Below are positions 33,191 through 47,495 of a stretch of 64,000 nucleotides of DNA, in pieces (within the stretch, counting starts at the first letter, position 1; every line of letters begins with the position of its first letter). Where the stretch lies: assembly GCF_000150275.1 (NCBI RefSeq), contig NW_002060943.1, positions 7,324,066 to 7,388,065 on the forward strand, given 5' to 3'. This DNA comes from Trichoplax adhaerens (Eukaryota > Placozoa > Uniplacotomia > Trichoplacea > Trichoplacidae). The notes below the pieces were generated by a model that had not been told where the DNA came from, ran no database searches, and saw only the letters and a program-made list of their open reading frames with translations. Position numbers and translations under genes: made by a program.

Positions 33191-34198
33191 ATGCAGCCGA
33201 TGAGTAAATCCTATTGTGGCATACTATGTGGCCTAGCGGCATCATTCATTTTTTCTCTCATGTCTGCATGTGTTAAGCTGTCCTCCTATCGCTTCTTTCT
33301 GATCGTAGTCGTTAGAAGTATGACTCAAATCCTATTTCTGCAGCCACTCATGGTTTATCAGAGAACCAATTTAAAAAGCAGCCTCAAACCACCTCAAGCT
33401 TATTATGTATTTGGTAGGGCGATTGGTGAAACAGTGGCCGTATGTTGCCAATTTTATGCTTATCAGAATATGAACATTGGTGATGCAGCTGCAATTGTCT
33501 ATTCGTCTCCGTTTATCACTGGTATTTTGGCAGCTATCTTTTTGAAGGAAAGATTTACATTGTTTCATTTTCTGGCCACAATTGTCAGTTTTGGTGGAGT
33601 GATCTTAGTTGCGAGGCCACCATTTATCTTTGGATCTCTAGCAGGTGATACAACTCAAACTCATTTTGCAGTAGCTGGTATTGCATTCTGTGGAACTATC
33701 TGCAACAGCCTTGGTATTTTGAGCGTCAGAAAACTTGGTAATACTGTCGATGGGAATGCCCTGACGTATTACTTTTCCATCATATGTTGCACAGCGCCAT
33801 TGATCATCACCGCTGTTACCGGAGAATTTGAATTGCCGCCTTGTGGCAGTGCAAGATGGCTGCTACTTTTTATTGGTCTATTAGGTTTTGTTGGCCAACT
33901 GGTCTTTGTAAAAGCGATCCAATTAGAGGAAGCTATGTTAATAGCGGTAATCAGAACTCTTGATGTCTTGTTTGGCTATATTCTAGAAATAATTATATTC
34001 GGCTCTATACCGTCAATTCTGTCAATTATCGGCTCACTTTTGGTAGTATCTTCAGCATGTACTGTAGGATTGAATAAAGTTTATGGGACATCGTGGATTT
34101 ATGGGAGTTGTAAACAATCCCACAACGATGGAAAAACTACAGAGCAATCCATGGTTGCAGCGAATCAAAGCCGGCACTGCAGAGAAACGCAATTATAG
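33191..34198 (+). CDS. EamA/DMT-superfamily transporter, SLC35G-like, intronless
   Basis: A 335-residue polytopic membrane protein with about ten hydrophobic segments in two repeated halves of five, the EamA arrangement of the drug/metabolite transporter superfamily. Features seen: the opening helix YCGILCGLAASFIFSLMSAC; VVVRSMTQILFLQP; GRAIGETVAVCCQFYAYQNM; GDAAAIVYSSPFITGILAAI with FLKERF, the acidic-basic end typical of EamA helix 4; and in the second half GFVGQLVFVKAIQLEEAMLIA, RTLDVLFGYILEIIIFG. The order and wording match the SLC35G1/SLC35G group, whose transported substrate is not well established. A hydrophilic C-terminal tail of about 45 residues follows. Single exon, as SLC35G paralogues often are. 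The ATG at 33191 opens the first helix; a second ATG lies three codons in. Confidence 0.88.
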   Translation: MQPMSKSYCGILCGLAASFIFSLMSACVKLSSYRFFLIVVVRSMTQILFLQPLMVYQRTNLKSSLKPPQAYYVFGRAIGETVAVCCQFYAYQNMNIGDAAAIVYSSPFITGILAAIFLKERFTLFHFLATIVSFGGVILVARPPFIFGSLAGDTTQTHFAVAGIAFCGTICNSLGILSVRKLGNTVDGNALTYYFSIICCTAPLIITAVTGEFELPPCGSARWLLLFIGLLGFVGQLVFVKAIQLEEAMLIAVIRTLDVLFGYILEIIIFGSIPSILSIIGSLLVVSSACTVGLNKVYGTSWIYGSCKQSHNDGKTTEQSMVAANQSRHCRETQL

Positions 34199-36600
34199 AA
34201 ATTGTTATTTCATGATCGTAGTTATTTGATATTCCTGATTATATTCTTATGGATGAGCTGATTTTCATTGCTAGTGTAAGCTATGATACAGTCCGTTAAT
34301 AAATAGTTGCTCCAGCTGTCAGGAACGTTAAGCTACCCTTTCTGTAGACGAGGTTGGAGCAACGTCGATATTCCGTCGCTCGTAAATTATCATAGAAGCA
34401 TCCCGTAATTTTATTAAATTCTGAAGACTGTGTGTGTGTAAAAGACTAATATGCGTAGTTGTGGTATCCTGATTGGTAGTAGATCGATGATCATATTAAA
34501 AATTAATTCAAAAATAAAAATTCAAAAATAATAATAGCATCTTTGTGAATTTATCTTGTAAGTTATCCTTTGAGCACCCTCTTTCTGTACTGCTCTACGG
34601 TGCGGAATATATTGAAGTCATTCATTTAATTAATACATAGATGAAAACTAGCTCCAGCCTCTGTACTGGAGTTCATAACGCTATATATATATAATAAGAA
34701 GAATTTATATATTAACGAAAACTGTGAATTACATATTATGGCTATTACGGCTATACAATATAACTTGCCCGTAAACTGATTGCATAATCTCTATACAACT
34801 TGTATGATCTCCATCTTGGAATAATGTGTTGAAGAATAAATCCTGATTTTGCAATGAATCAGAATTGTCTTATAGGATGAGCTAGACCTGAGAAAGGTTC
34901 GGTTCGTATGTGTCAATTTCATAAACGTACTGCGTATATCAATTTGAGTTTGCCTTATACGTATTTTAGCTACATGATTCGCTCTCAAGATTGGATTGCG
35001 AATGAGTAAAGTATCAATGTACTGTAAATAGAGTTACATTGCTCTTTCTCTGCACCACGAGGATAGTAAAATATTATTATTTCCGTGTCGTCTAATAGCT
35101 CTAACTAGAACTGCTAATTAATGCCTCTCTCCGTATCCACATCGGACTACATAACAGTCACTGATGCTATGGATGAGCATAACTTATTTGAACTAGTTGA
35201 GCATCAAAGTAAGATCCACCTCATTGCATCTAACTCCTCGTTGTATAAAGCATACACATGTTGTCTATGCTATTTCTAAATACAAATGAATCTGCAAAAT
35301 ACCATGTTAGGCTATAGTATTGCATCTTTGACGGTAGCATGGCGTGCTAGTTTAATATATTTATCTATTTTAAAATATAGAAGTATACGTGTATATACAC
35401 TATTATACAGGTATGTCTAATTGGTTAAACCATGTCTACACAACGCACTAATTACATATGTTTTGGCATTATAATTGTGATAGATTAGGCAGAGAATGGT
35501 AGAAGAGAAAATGATCGGCTACGATATTCGCTAAGTGTAATTCTTTATTATAGCATAAATCAACATGATAGAGGCAAATTACCCTAGTGCACGTGAGAAT
35601 GTGCTTACATCTACTTGATATAACATCTACAGCATTGTATACCAAAGCATGACAGCATGGAATGTGCTAACGTCATGATATCTAAAGGTTTAAATATACT
35701 GTATATGGTACGGCCATTGCTAAGATTGGCTGCGTCCTTAAGAACATCACGGTCCATCTTGCTAATTTTATCCTTCTTAAAATAAAAATAATTTAGACAA
35801 TCTTAAGAATGATCAGACCATCTTAAGATGAAAAGACATTCTTAAGAATTCCTCAAAATCTTTATCATAGTAAACATCAATCATTTTACCTTCACATCCT
35901 TCTGATTCCATAAATATCCTTCCAAGTAAAATAACTGTACATCAAGACAAAGTAGGACGAATATCATCGTGACATTAATCATACAGTATGTTCGGTATTG
36001 TGCTGTATATTAACCCTAGTTATTCGATAAGGTTATATCACGGTCTGATTTGTATGACTTTCTTTACAGTTATTTGGGACTTGTCATGAAGTAAAAGGAT
36101 GTTGTCGTTATGATCTTAAATTCACTTTTCTCTCTTTTAGTAGTCCCTGATACAGTATGTGCTACGATATAGGACATAATAATTATGTTTTAGCTATTGC
36201 TATCTGAAATACAGCGGTTGACTACATTATTTTGTTGGTCATTTCACTGTATAAAATTTCCTATTGGAAGTTCCCCCTTTGCCTGTTGGTAGCAACTTTT
36301 TAGGCCGCATTTGCTAACAGTACAGTACACAAGTGTTATTTAACACCATAGATTCTGATCCAGGATTGTATGCTTCCAACTGTAGGCTAAACTTATTAGT
36401 ACTCATCATAAAAAGAAAGAATTCGTCCAAAAAGAAGGAAGGACGTAAGCGGCCTTACACGGCTGAAAGATGAGTGGGCCGGTCATTTTGCTAATCATTC
36501 TACCATGATACTAAAAGAAAGAGAGACTATATTGTCAACCAAACCAAACTTGATCGTTCCATAGGAGTGAGGAGCAACGCTGTAAACAGTGCAAGGTGCT
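34199..36600. other. intergenic, no gene seen
   Basis: About 2.4 kb of AT-rich DNA after the SLC35G-like stop. No open frame looks conserved. A local cluster of AAGAATNNTCTTAAGA-like words sits at about 35735-35850. Nothing else recognisable. Confidence 0.5.
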
Positions 36601-36638
36601 GGTGTACAATACAATTTAAAATGGCCAGCGAAACAGCA

Positions 36639-36694
36639 GGGACTACTCAATGGTCCATTTTCAATTTAATGAAAATTGCATATTGAGTAGTTCC
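36639..36694. repeat. hairpin, 13-bp arms
   Basis: GGGACTACTCAAT (36639-36651) pairs with ATTGAGTAGTTCC (36682-36694) with one G-T-type mismatch; the interior TTTTCAATTTAATGAAAA can pair further. It could be the remnant of a small inverted-repeat element, but no target duplication was evident. Confidence 0.5.
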
Positions 36695-36864
36695 TGGAGT
36701 TATTGCATCCATTCATTCCTGGTATATTTTCTTCTTTCTTTCTCCAGTACTTTGACTTGACAGAAAGCCTGAGGGGCTCATCTAAAAAAAAAAGTTCCTA
36801 GTCTTAGGGCAGAGTCGTTATGTTGAGTAGAGTATGAAAAGAAGAAAAAATCTCTGTATATAGG

Positions 36865-36916
36865 CTAAAATTTAAATTTTAGAAGCCTAACCCTAACCCT
36901 AAAATTTAAATTCTAG
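36865..36916. repeat. telomere-like repeat flanked by 18-bp palindromes
   Basis: CCTAACCCTAACCCTAAAA (36886-36904), about two and a half units of the animal telomere repeat, lies between a perfect palindrome CTAAAATTTAAATTTTAG (36865-36882) and a near copy CTAAAATTTAAATTCTAG (36899-36916). Confidence 0.6.
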
Positions 36917-37039
36917 ATCATCAATTTTATTTTGCCTAATAGCAAAAGAGAACTGGCTCACACGGCACAGTATACCGCCATGCACAGCCCTAGAATGTAC
37001 TGTAGAGATCATTGAAATCTCTATACAACACTATCAGAA

Positions 37040-37120
37040 ATGGCAAGCACGGTACAGTACAAGTATTGTACTTTACAGTGTACTGGACTGTGTGACGTCA
37101 TTCTGGCGTTTATTTATCTT
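37040..37120. promoter_or_regulatory. 5' flank of LC3: TACTGTAC words and a CRE
   Basis: About 230-290 bp before the LC3 start are ACGGTACAGTACAAG, ACTTTACAGTGTACTGG and a perfect CRE palindrome TGACGTCA at 37093-37100. An open frame at 37040-37354 spans this region but continues in a different frame from LC3 and shows no domain. Confidence 0.45.
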
Positions 37121-37328
37121 CAGGCAGTCTATGATGCAAAACAAAAAAATTTTTTGTTGTTGTCTTGCAGCGATCCTATCCAACGATTTATTTTGTTGCC
37201 CTTACTAACGAGGACGAAGAGAGAAGAAGAAAGAAAAATCCAATCATCCCCTCCATTCCATACTGTCATCATCGTATATTGTCTATCCTTTGCAATCCTT
37301 AGTCCAGCACCAACGTTGCCGTACAATT

Positions 37329-40402
<3,074 letters not shown>

Positions 40403-41089
40403 AGTCAAGTACTCAAAATATACGCTAAGTTGACTTTGTAACCATGTTCCAACGCATTATTTCGTACTAAGGAGAATTATCCGCTGTGAAACAACTTGAC
40501 TGTAACACTCATCTCGTTATGGAAGAGTAGTTTGCATCCTTTAATACTCTGTATTCTATGGTAGATTGTGTAAGCCATTTTTATTGCATGTAAAATATGT
40601 TACATCTACTGAATTAAATCAACATCTACAATTGCTAGATAATGTTGCAGATTAACCTTTAATACGTACCCAAATCCTAATTTAAATAACAATCACTTTT
40701 TCAATATCGTTCAACAAGATTGCAGTTGCTACAACGATATATTGTATTTATTATGACTAAAGGGGTACTCTTACGGAGTACCAAGTATATACTACATAAT
40801 ATGCAAATCGATGTCCATTATGCGTCTTAAGTACGTGTATCTTGATTCTCGAAAACACTTGTTCTGTTAAACGGCATATAATATATGAGAAAAACCTACT
40901 ATTATATTTTGTAAATAATTCGGCTTACACAATATGAGTTCTTACTTAACAAATACTATAGACCTACTGATCCCTACTTGTAGAGTATGTTGACTTGTAC
41001 TATTGAAAAATAACTGTACTGGATTGCTAATAAAGTAAATATTAAAATCGATTCGCTGTAGCCCATTCTGAATGCGTTAACTCGTAAGC
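40403..41089. other. convergent 3' spacer LC3/ACAA2
   Basis: About 690 bp of AT-rich DNA between two facing stop codons; expected 3' UTRs. No further feature seen. Confidence 0.6.
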
Positions 41090-44000
41090 CTATTGTAAAT
41101 TTTCCAAAATAACAGCTATTCCTTGACCACCACCGATGCAGGCCGACCCGATCGCATACTTTGCACTTCTTCTCTTTAACTCGTAGATTAGGTGTCCAGC
41201 AATGCGAGCACCAGAGGCACCCACAGGGTGACCAAGGGAAATAGCACCACCATTTACGTTAGTAATTTCAGGATTTAAATCCAATTCTTTCATTACTGCA
41301 AGCGCTTGAGGAGCAAAGGCCTCATTAACCTGTATTGAATGAAGAAGACGTCTAGTCAAAAATCTATAACATTGCAAAATTTCGCTATCATCCGTAATAC
41401 TCGTGTGCTAATTTTAATAGTTGCGTGAATCAGTTAAAACAGTAAACGGACATAAAGAACATTGATGCGGTAAGCTAGACTATTTGAGATGAACTAGACG
41501 TGCCAACCTGTACAATAGTACAAATTTATGCGCGTTTAAAGTGTTTAGTTGCACCGATAGCGTAAAATTAAATTCCGAGATTGATCTGTAGTGAAACTTA
41601 ACATAGATCCTTGGTAATTAAACTTTAAATAGTACACATGCTAGAAATAATTCATTTACTCCTTTAAGAAATTATTATGATTGCAAGTGTATTTTCCAAC
41701 CTCAACCAATGACATATCGTTCAGGCTCAAACCAGATTTACTTAATGCAGATTTGATTGCTGGAACAGGTCCAATTCCCATTACACGAGGATCAACACCA
41801 GCTATACCGTAAGCGACAAGTCGAGCTAAAGGAGTTAAATTGTGATCTTTAACTGCTTGTTCGCTGGCTAATATCACAGCTGCTGCACCATCACAGATCC
41901 CCTAATAAATTTTAAATATTCACGATACAATTAAATATGGACTTCAATAACGATACAAGTTGTAACCATTTAAACTTTATATTGATCAGGCTTACGGTCA
42001 ATCAATAAATGCATAACTGCTAATACTTATAGAATGATAATTATACATTGCTAACTGTTTCTATAATAATACAGGTCGTAACTCGTAAGCCGTCATTAAT
42101 GCTTCATAATGATTAACGCCAATTTATGAATTCATATCACTGTAAATAACTATTAAATGACGTTTGTAGACCCATCTGTAAACAACCGTCATTACTAACG
42201 CACCCTAATAGGCGTGTACGAGTATTAAACGTAATAGGCATTTTTGCATCATACGTAGAAATACTTCAGCAATTATATATCTTCAAGGATGATACTTTAC
42301 AAATTATTTTTACAAATTTTAAGGCACAAAACTGTGAAATGATATCAAGCTGTTTGTCATAATTTATAAGGTCTATATCATTCTACATTTTACATGTAAT
42401 CTTTTAACCATAATTAAATTTAGATATGGATTAGCTCTGTAGTCTTACAGATGCATTGCCAGCATTCACTGTTCCACCCTTTTTAAAAACTGGTGGCAGT
42501 TTAGCCAACTTTTCCACTGAAGTCATACGAGGATGCTCATCGGTATCGAAGTTTTCCGGCCCTTTTTTACCTTTAATAGACATGGGTTCAATTTCGTCTT
42601 TGAATTTTCCATCTTTGTTTGCTGTATCAAGTGCGATGGCGTACCATGATAAATAAAGCACGGAAAAATCGTTTCATGAGTTTTCAGCGAAATACAATTT
42701 TAACCATTACGTCAAATACTTTTATAATAATTTAATATTTTTTATGTTATAGGGACTATATTTACAGTATAAAGTAATCATGTTGCAGAGTAAAACTTGC
42801 ATCGTAATATCATGTTTGATTGGCTAATAATATGACAGCTAATCGGATTATCGATATTTATTTAACAAACTGATTACTGTATAGTAATTACTGATAGTAA
42901 AGTTTGAATGATTTCTAGCAATTCATTAGTACAACACGCATGAAACATTACAAATGGTATCATTTTAAGTACCTTCAAACCAGCGTGTCTGCGATTGTAC
43001 CGCAAACTGATTACATTCCTCCCCACTAATGCTATATTTTTCAGCTAACGTTTCTGCAGTTATACCCATAGGAGTTTTTATGTAATTGTCTGTCAGCGTT
43101 TGCCATAATGTATCCTCCAGCTAGGTCCAGTAGTATTAAATATAAACATGACAGTCAGTGCAGTATCATTTACCATTTACTTTGTCAGTCAGTATAATGA
43201 TGCCAACCCCCATGCAGCGACAAAATGAGTGTCCAACAATCTACCAACATCTAGACGTACATGCAAAAGCCTATCACATTGCATTAGCAGAATACTAACC
43301 TGCGGGCTGACACCAAGAGGGATTCCAAATCTTGTACCTCTGACCGCGTATGGAGCTTGGCTCATACTTTCAGCACCAGCCGTTAATACGATCTTAGAGT
43401 CACCAATTTGTATCTCCTGAAAAAGAAAAGGAAATGGATCCAGATGTTAATATCTCAATTGCTAAATTGCTATTTAAAATAATAAATAAAGCCAAGATGA
43501 TTTAAACTGTAGTATACGGAATAGACTTTAAAGTAGAGCTATTTCAATCACCTGGACTCCAGTTACTATCGCCTGGAATCCGGAACCACATAATCTGTTG
43601 ACGGTTAAAGCGGGTGATTCAATCTTAACACCACTCCTTAGTCCAACATGCCTGGCTATGTAAGGTCCATCTGATGAAGTCTAAAACATAATATACGAAT
43701 TTTTTTCGGTTAGTATGTTCATTACACAAAGGGCGGTCGATAAAAGTGCTTGCAATCATTTCCATTGCATGATAGTAAGAAATTTTAGTACTGTCGGACA
43801 TTCACGTATCTTGCAATTGCCCATATGCTAGCTTAAATAACGCGAGGATAGTTGAACAATCAATAAATTCAGATACAATATACAATAGTACAGTTTGGAT
43901 GTATAGAAGTCACTAGCACGATCTATGGGCAGCATGTGCTAATAGGGATTAAAATGCAAGTTTTAAAATAATTTAATAAATTGGAGCTATAGCACAAAGC

Positions 44001-44867
44001 GTAAATGTTTTCACATCCAGCACGATCAAAAGTCAACTACGCACCAGTAATTTAAATGGATTGATTAAACTTATCTGAGCGTACAACACTTGTGGAAATA
44101 ACTGTTTATCACTGTATACAGTATACAGAAATATTGTAGTGCGTACTATCCTTTGCAGTGCCTATACTAGGAAAAGATACGCCTGAACAATCTGACAAAA
44201 ACCATGGATGATGATAATCGGACACTACTGAATGCTTGAGCGTTTTATTGTCGGAATATTGTGTCAATAATTACAGTATGTAATTGTGTGCGTTGGTAGT
44301 AGGTCTGATCATTTCCAATTTTAAATAATTAGGCGTCTAATTGGAGAGGCTACTATATGTAAGTAAAACCTGCCTCCTCTCTTCTAGATTTGTCTCCAAG
44401 CGATTGGTACTAGGATCAAGGTAAGATACAGTTACTGCATGCATACAAGAGTTATTTTACTTTCATGGACCTTGGCATTCATAGTATCTGCAGTACAGCC
44501 TGCATCATTTTATCAAAATAGGAGTTATTATTATTTTTCCATTACTAACTGCAATTGAGCTTGAAGAAGAGAAGAAAATTCAGCGACAGCATCGTTACCA
44601 GTGTGTAAGTATGAATTATAACCATCATCCTATTGCTGCAAGATATGTACTCAAATTTCAATTCAGGCCTACGTATTTATTTACCTGAGCAACGTTTCCA
44701 ACAACAACAGAGTCTACCACCGTAGGATCGACATTGCCGGCTTGCAAAGCTGCCGTTGCAGCCACTACTCCTAAATCTGTTGCGGTGAAATTCTTTAAAG
44801 CACCACCGAAAGTTCCAAAAGCTGTCCGCTTGGCAGCAACAAGATAGACTGGACGAGCAAGTGCCAT
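41090..44867 (-). CDS. ACAA2: mitochondrial 3-ketoacyl-CoA thiolase
   Basis: Minus-strand gene of seven exons: 44867-44685, 43680-43552, 43416-43300, 43120-42973, 42621-42449, 41901-41701, 41329-41090; all GT-AG, 396 residues (human ACAA2 397). The enzyme catalyses the last step of mitochondrial fatty-acid beta-oxidation, splitting 3-ketoacyl-CoA with CoA to acetyl-CoA and a shortened acyl-CoA. Thiolase motifs: start [18 protein letters not shown]; nucleophile Cys92 in [34 protein letters not shown]; His in [17 protein letters not shown]; and the second Cys in [10 protein letters not shown]. As in mammals there is no obvious cleavable presequence; the N terminus starts directly at the fold and presumably acts as the targeting signal. 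Family length and N terminus are closer to ACAA2 than to ACAT1 or peroxisomal ACAA1. The exon at 42621 starts at GATACAG, well inside a longer open stretch. Confidence 0.96.
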
Positions 44868-45114
44868 TTTAACCTGAATTGAAGACCTAAACTGCTTGAT
44901 CGATGAAAGGATGGCGATATGAGCCGAAATGGATACCAGAAATGCGACGGAATGCTTAAAGCCTAGACTGATAGAGAGTGTCTACTGTGTAAATTGATTG
45001 TCACCCCTGATTCCATCTGAAAGGTCATCACGAGGCTAGATGATGACAAGTATTAACCCAAAAGAGGCTGGAAAAGATTACTAAGTGTGACATATCATTT
45101 TGCACAGTAAACTA

Positions 45115-45175
45115 GAGCTGTACAGTACTGTACTTTACCGTATGATACTATAGTGTACCGTACGCTTCATCGTTG
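45115..45175. promoter_or_regulatory. TACTGTAC cluster 5' of ACAA2
   Basis: GCTGTACAGTACTGTACTTTACCGTATG and GTGTACCGTACG words about 250-300 bp upstream of the ACAA2 start, again matching the motif seen 5' of other genes here. Confidence 0.45.
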
Positions 45176-45565
45176 TATAGGTAAATCTATCAGGTAACAA
45201 ACTGTGTTTACTCTGATAATACTGGTCATTTATCCTAATCCATTACTATACTATTCCTTATACACCGGATGAACGTTTCCATCCAGTAGCTACAAATTGA
45301 ACCGATTTACCTCCAATAAGTTATCCGCAATGTCTATTGGTAAATCCATTTTTAATTATTTATTTCCAGAACTGATGCAATATAACCTTTTCTTACATAA
45401 CAACAGCTCTTTGTTATGCTCAAATCCTTCTTTACTTAATGTATAATAGTATAGGGGAAAGCATTACATATCAACGTCACTGCAAACTGTAGCATGTTTA
45501 GAAGTTGATATTATTATTTATTTATACACTGTATTTCAATTTTGGACCCCAGCTACACTACCTAA

Positions 45566-46740
45566 CGAATCGATTGCATTGATTTATGCAGAAAGTTCTT
45601 TCGTCTAATCTACTATTTATCGATATGTAACTGTAGGAAATTCTCCACTCTAAGCTGTTGACTCAATATTAATCACTCGATCAGCTTGAAAACATTCAGA
45701 AAATTAGCTATGACACTTGCAGTCCTAGCTCATGGCTTTAAATACCTCTATGCGAGATAGTTTCGTATGCAGAATAATCAACTAGTAGTGATCCATCTCG
45801 ATAAATTACTACCAGATGCATCGATTGCATTGATTTATGCGGAGAGTAGGTCAGCTTGAAAACATCAAGAATATTAGCTATGATACTTGCAGTCCTAGCT
45901 CATAGCTTTAAACATCTCTATGCGAGATAGCTTCGTATGCACAATAATCAACTAGTAGTGATCCATTTCGATAAATTACTACCCGATGTATCAATTGTAT
46001 TGACTTATGCAGAAAGTTCTTTCGTCTAGTCTACTATTTATCGATATGTAACAGTAGGAAATTCTCCACTCTAAGCTGTTGAGTCGATATTAATCACTCG
46101 ATCAGCTTGAAACAACAAGAATATTAGCTATGATACCTGTAGTCCTAGATCATAGCTTTAAACACCTCTATGCGAGATAGTTTCTTATGTAGAATAATCA
46201 ACTAGTATTGATCCATCTCGATAAATTACTACCCGATGCATCGATTGCATTGACTTATGCAGAAAGTTCTTTCGTCTAATCTATTATTTATCGATATGTA
46301 ACAGTAGGAAATTTCCACTCTTAGCTGTTGAGTCGATATTAATCACTCGATCAGCTTGAAACATCAAGAATATTAGCTATGATACTTGTAGTCCTAGCTC
46401 ATAGCTTTAAACACCTCTATGCTCTATGAGATAGTTTCGAATGTAGAATAATCGACTAGTAGTGATTCATCTCGATAAATTACTACCCGATGTATCGATT
46501 GCATTGACTTATGCAGAAAGTTCTTGCGTCTAATCTACTATTAATCGATATGTAACTGTAGGAAATTCTCCACTCTAAGCTGTTGAGTCGATATTAATCA
46601 CTCAATCAGCTTGAAAACATCAAGAATATTAGCTATGATACTTGTAGTCCTAGCTCATAGCTTTTAACACCTCTATACGAGATAGACTCGTATGCAGAAT
46701 AATCGACTAGCAGTGATCCATCTCGACAAATTAATCCACA
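45566..46740. repeat. five-copy tandem repeat, unit about 250 bp
   Basis: Copies begin at about 45566, 45814, 45985, 46235 and 46489. Each runs CGATTGCATTGAYTTATGCAGAAAG, TTCGTCTAATCTACTATTTATCGATATGTAAC, CTCCACTCTAAGCTGTTGA, ATATTAATCACTCGATCAGCTTGAAA, TAGTCCTAGCTCATAGC, CACCTCTATGCGAGATAG and AATCAACTAGTAGTGATCCATCTCGATAAATTACTACC. Copy 2 is only about 170 bp, having lost the segment between GCGGAGAG and TCAGCTTGAAA. Non-coding. Confidence 0.92.
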
Positions 46741-47077
46741 CAATTGACATGTAGCAATAGGAATGTAGATTACTACATCATGCAAATATACATACGCAAA
46801 TTCAATAAATCATAATGAGGTTAAAAATTCTATTTTCTATCAATATTCTGTCTATAGAGCTATCAGAGTACAAGGTGGTACTTTACTACATCAGAAGCAG
46901 TAGCATAATTGAACATACAGGTATAAGAGTATTCCAACGTTATAAACGGTGCAATTCTAGTCAGTTACAGTACTGTAGTGATATCTTTTGACGGCATAAT
47001 CGTCATATAAAGTACAGCACTAGGTGACGTAAAAGATTCGCTTGTACTTAATAAAGTAATTATAGATAACGGACAGG

Positions 47078-47495
47078 ATGAAATGGTGTATTTTATCGGC
47101 TAAAAACCTATTCGTTCTATACTCGTAAACTGAAATTTATAACGAGGAATTAAAACTACCAAGAAGGAAATTGTACACTATCAGCCTACTATTCTCCCAG
47201 ATATCTATCGATAGTGCAACTCAAAATAGTGATAACTACCTACCGCCAAGAGATCACAGTAAACTATTAGCTTCAGCTTTAGCGATGATGAAATGGTGTA
47301 TTTAAGCAGTTAAAAGCCCACTCATTATACGCGTATAAACCGAAATTTGTAAGAAGGGATTAAAACTGCTAAGAAGGAATTGTACACTATAAGCCTACTG
47401 TCTTCTCCGATATCTACCGACAATACAATTCAAAATACTGACTATTACCTACCGCCAAGAGGTCACAGTAAACTATCAACCCAAACTTTAAAGAT
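47078..47495. repeat. tandem duplication, unit about 209 bp
   Basis: Two diverged copies start at about 47078 and 47287 with GATGAAATGGTGTATTT. Both continue through AACTGAAATTT or AACCGAAATTT, ATTAAAACT-C-AAGAAGGAA, ATTGTACACTAT-AGCCTACT and CTACCTACCGCCAAGAG-TCACAGTAAACTAT. Confidence 0.88.
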
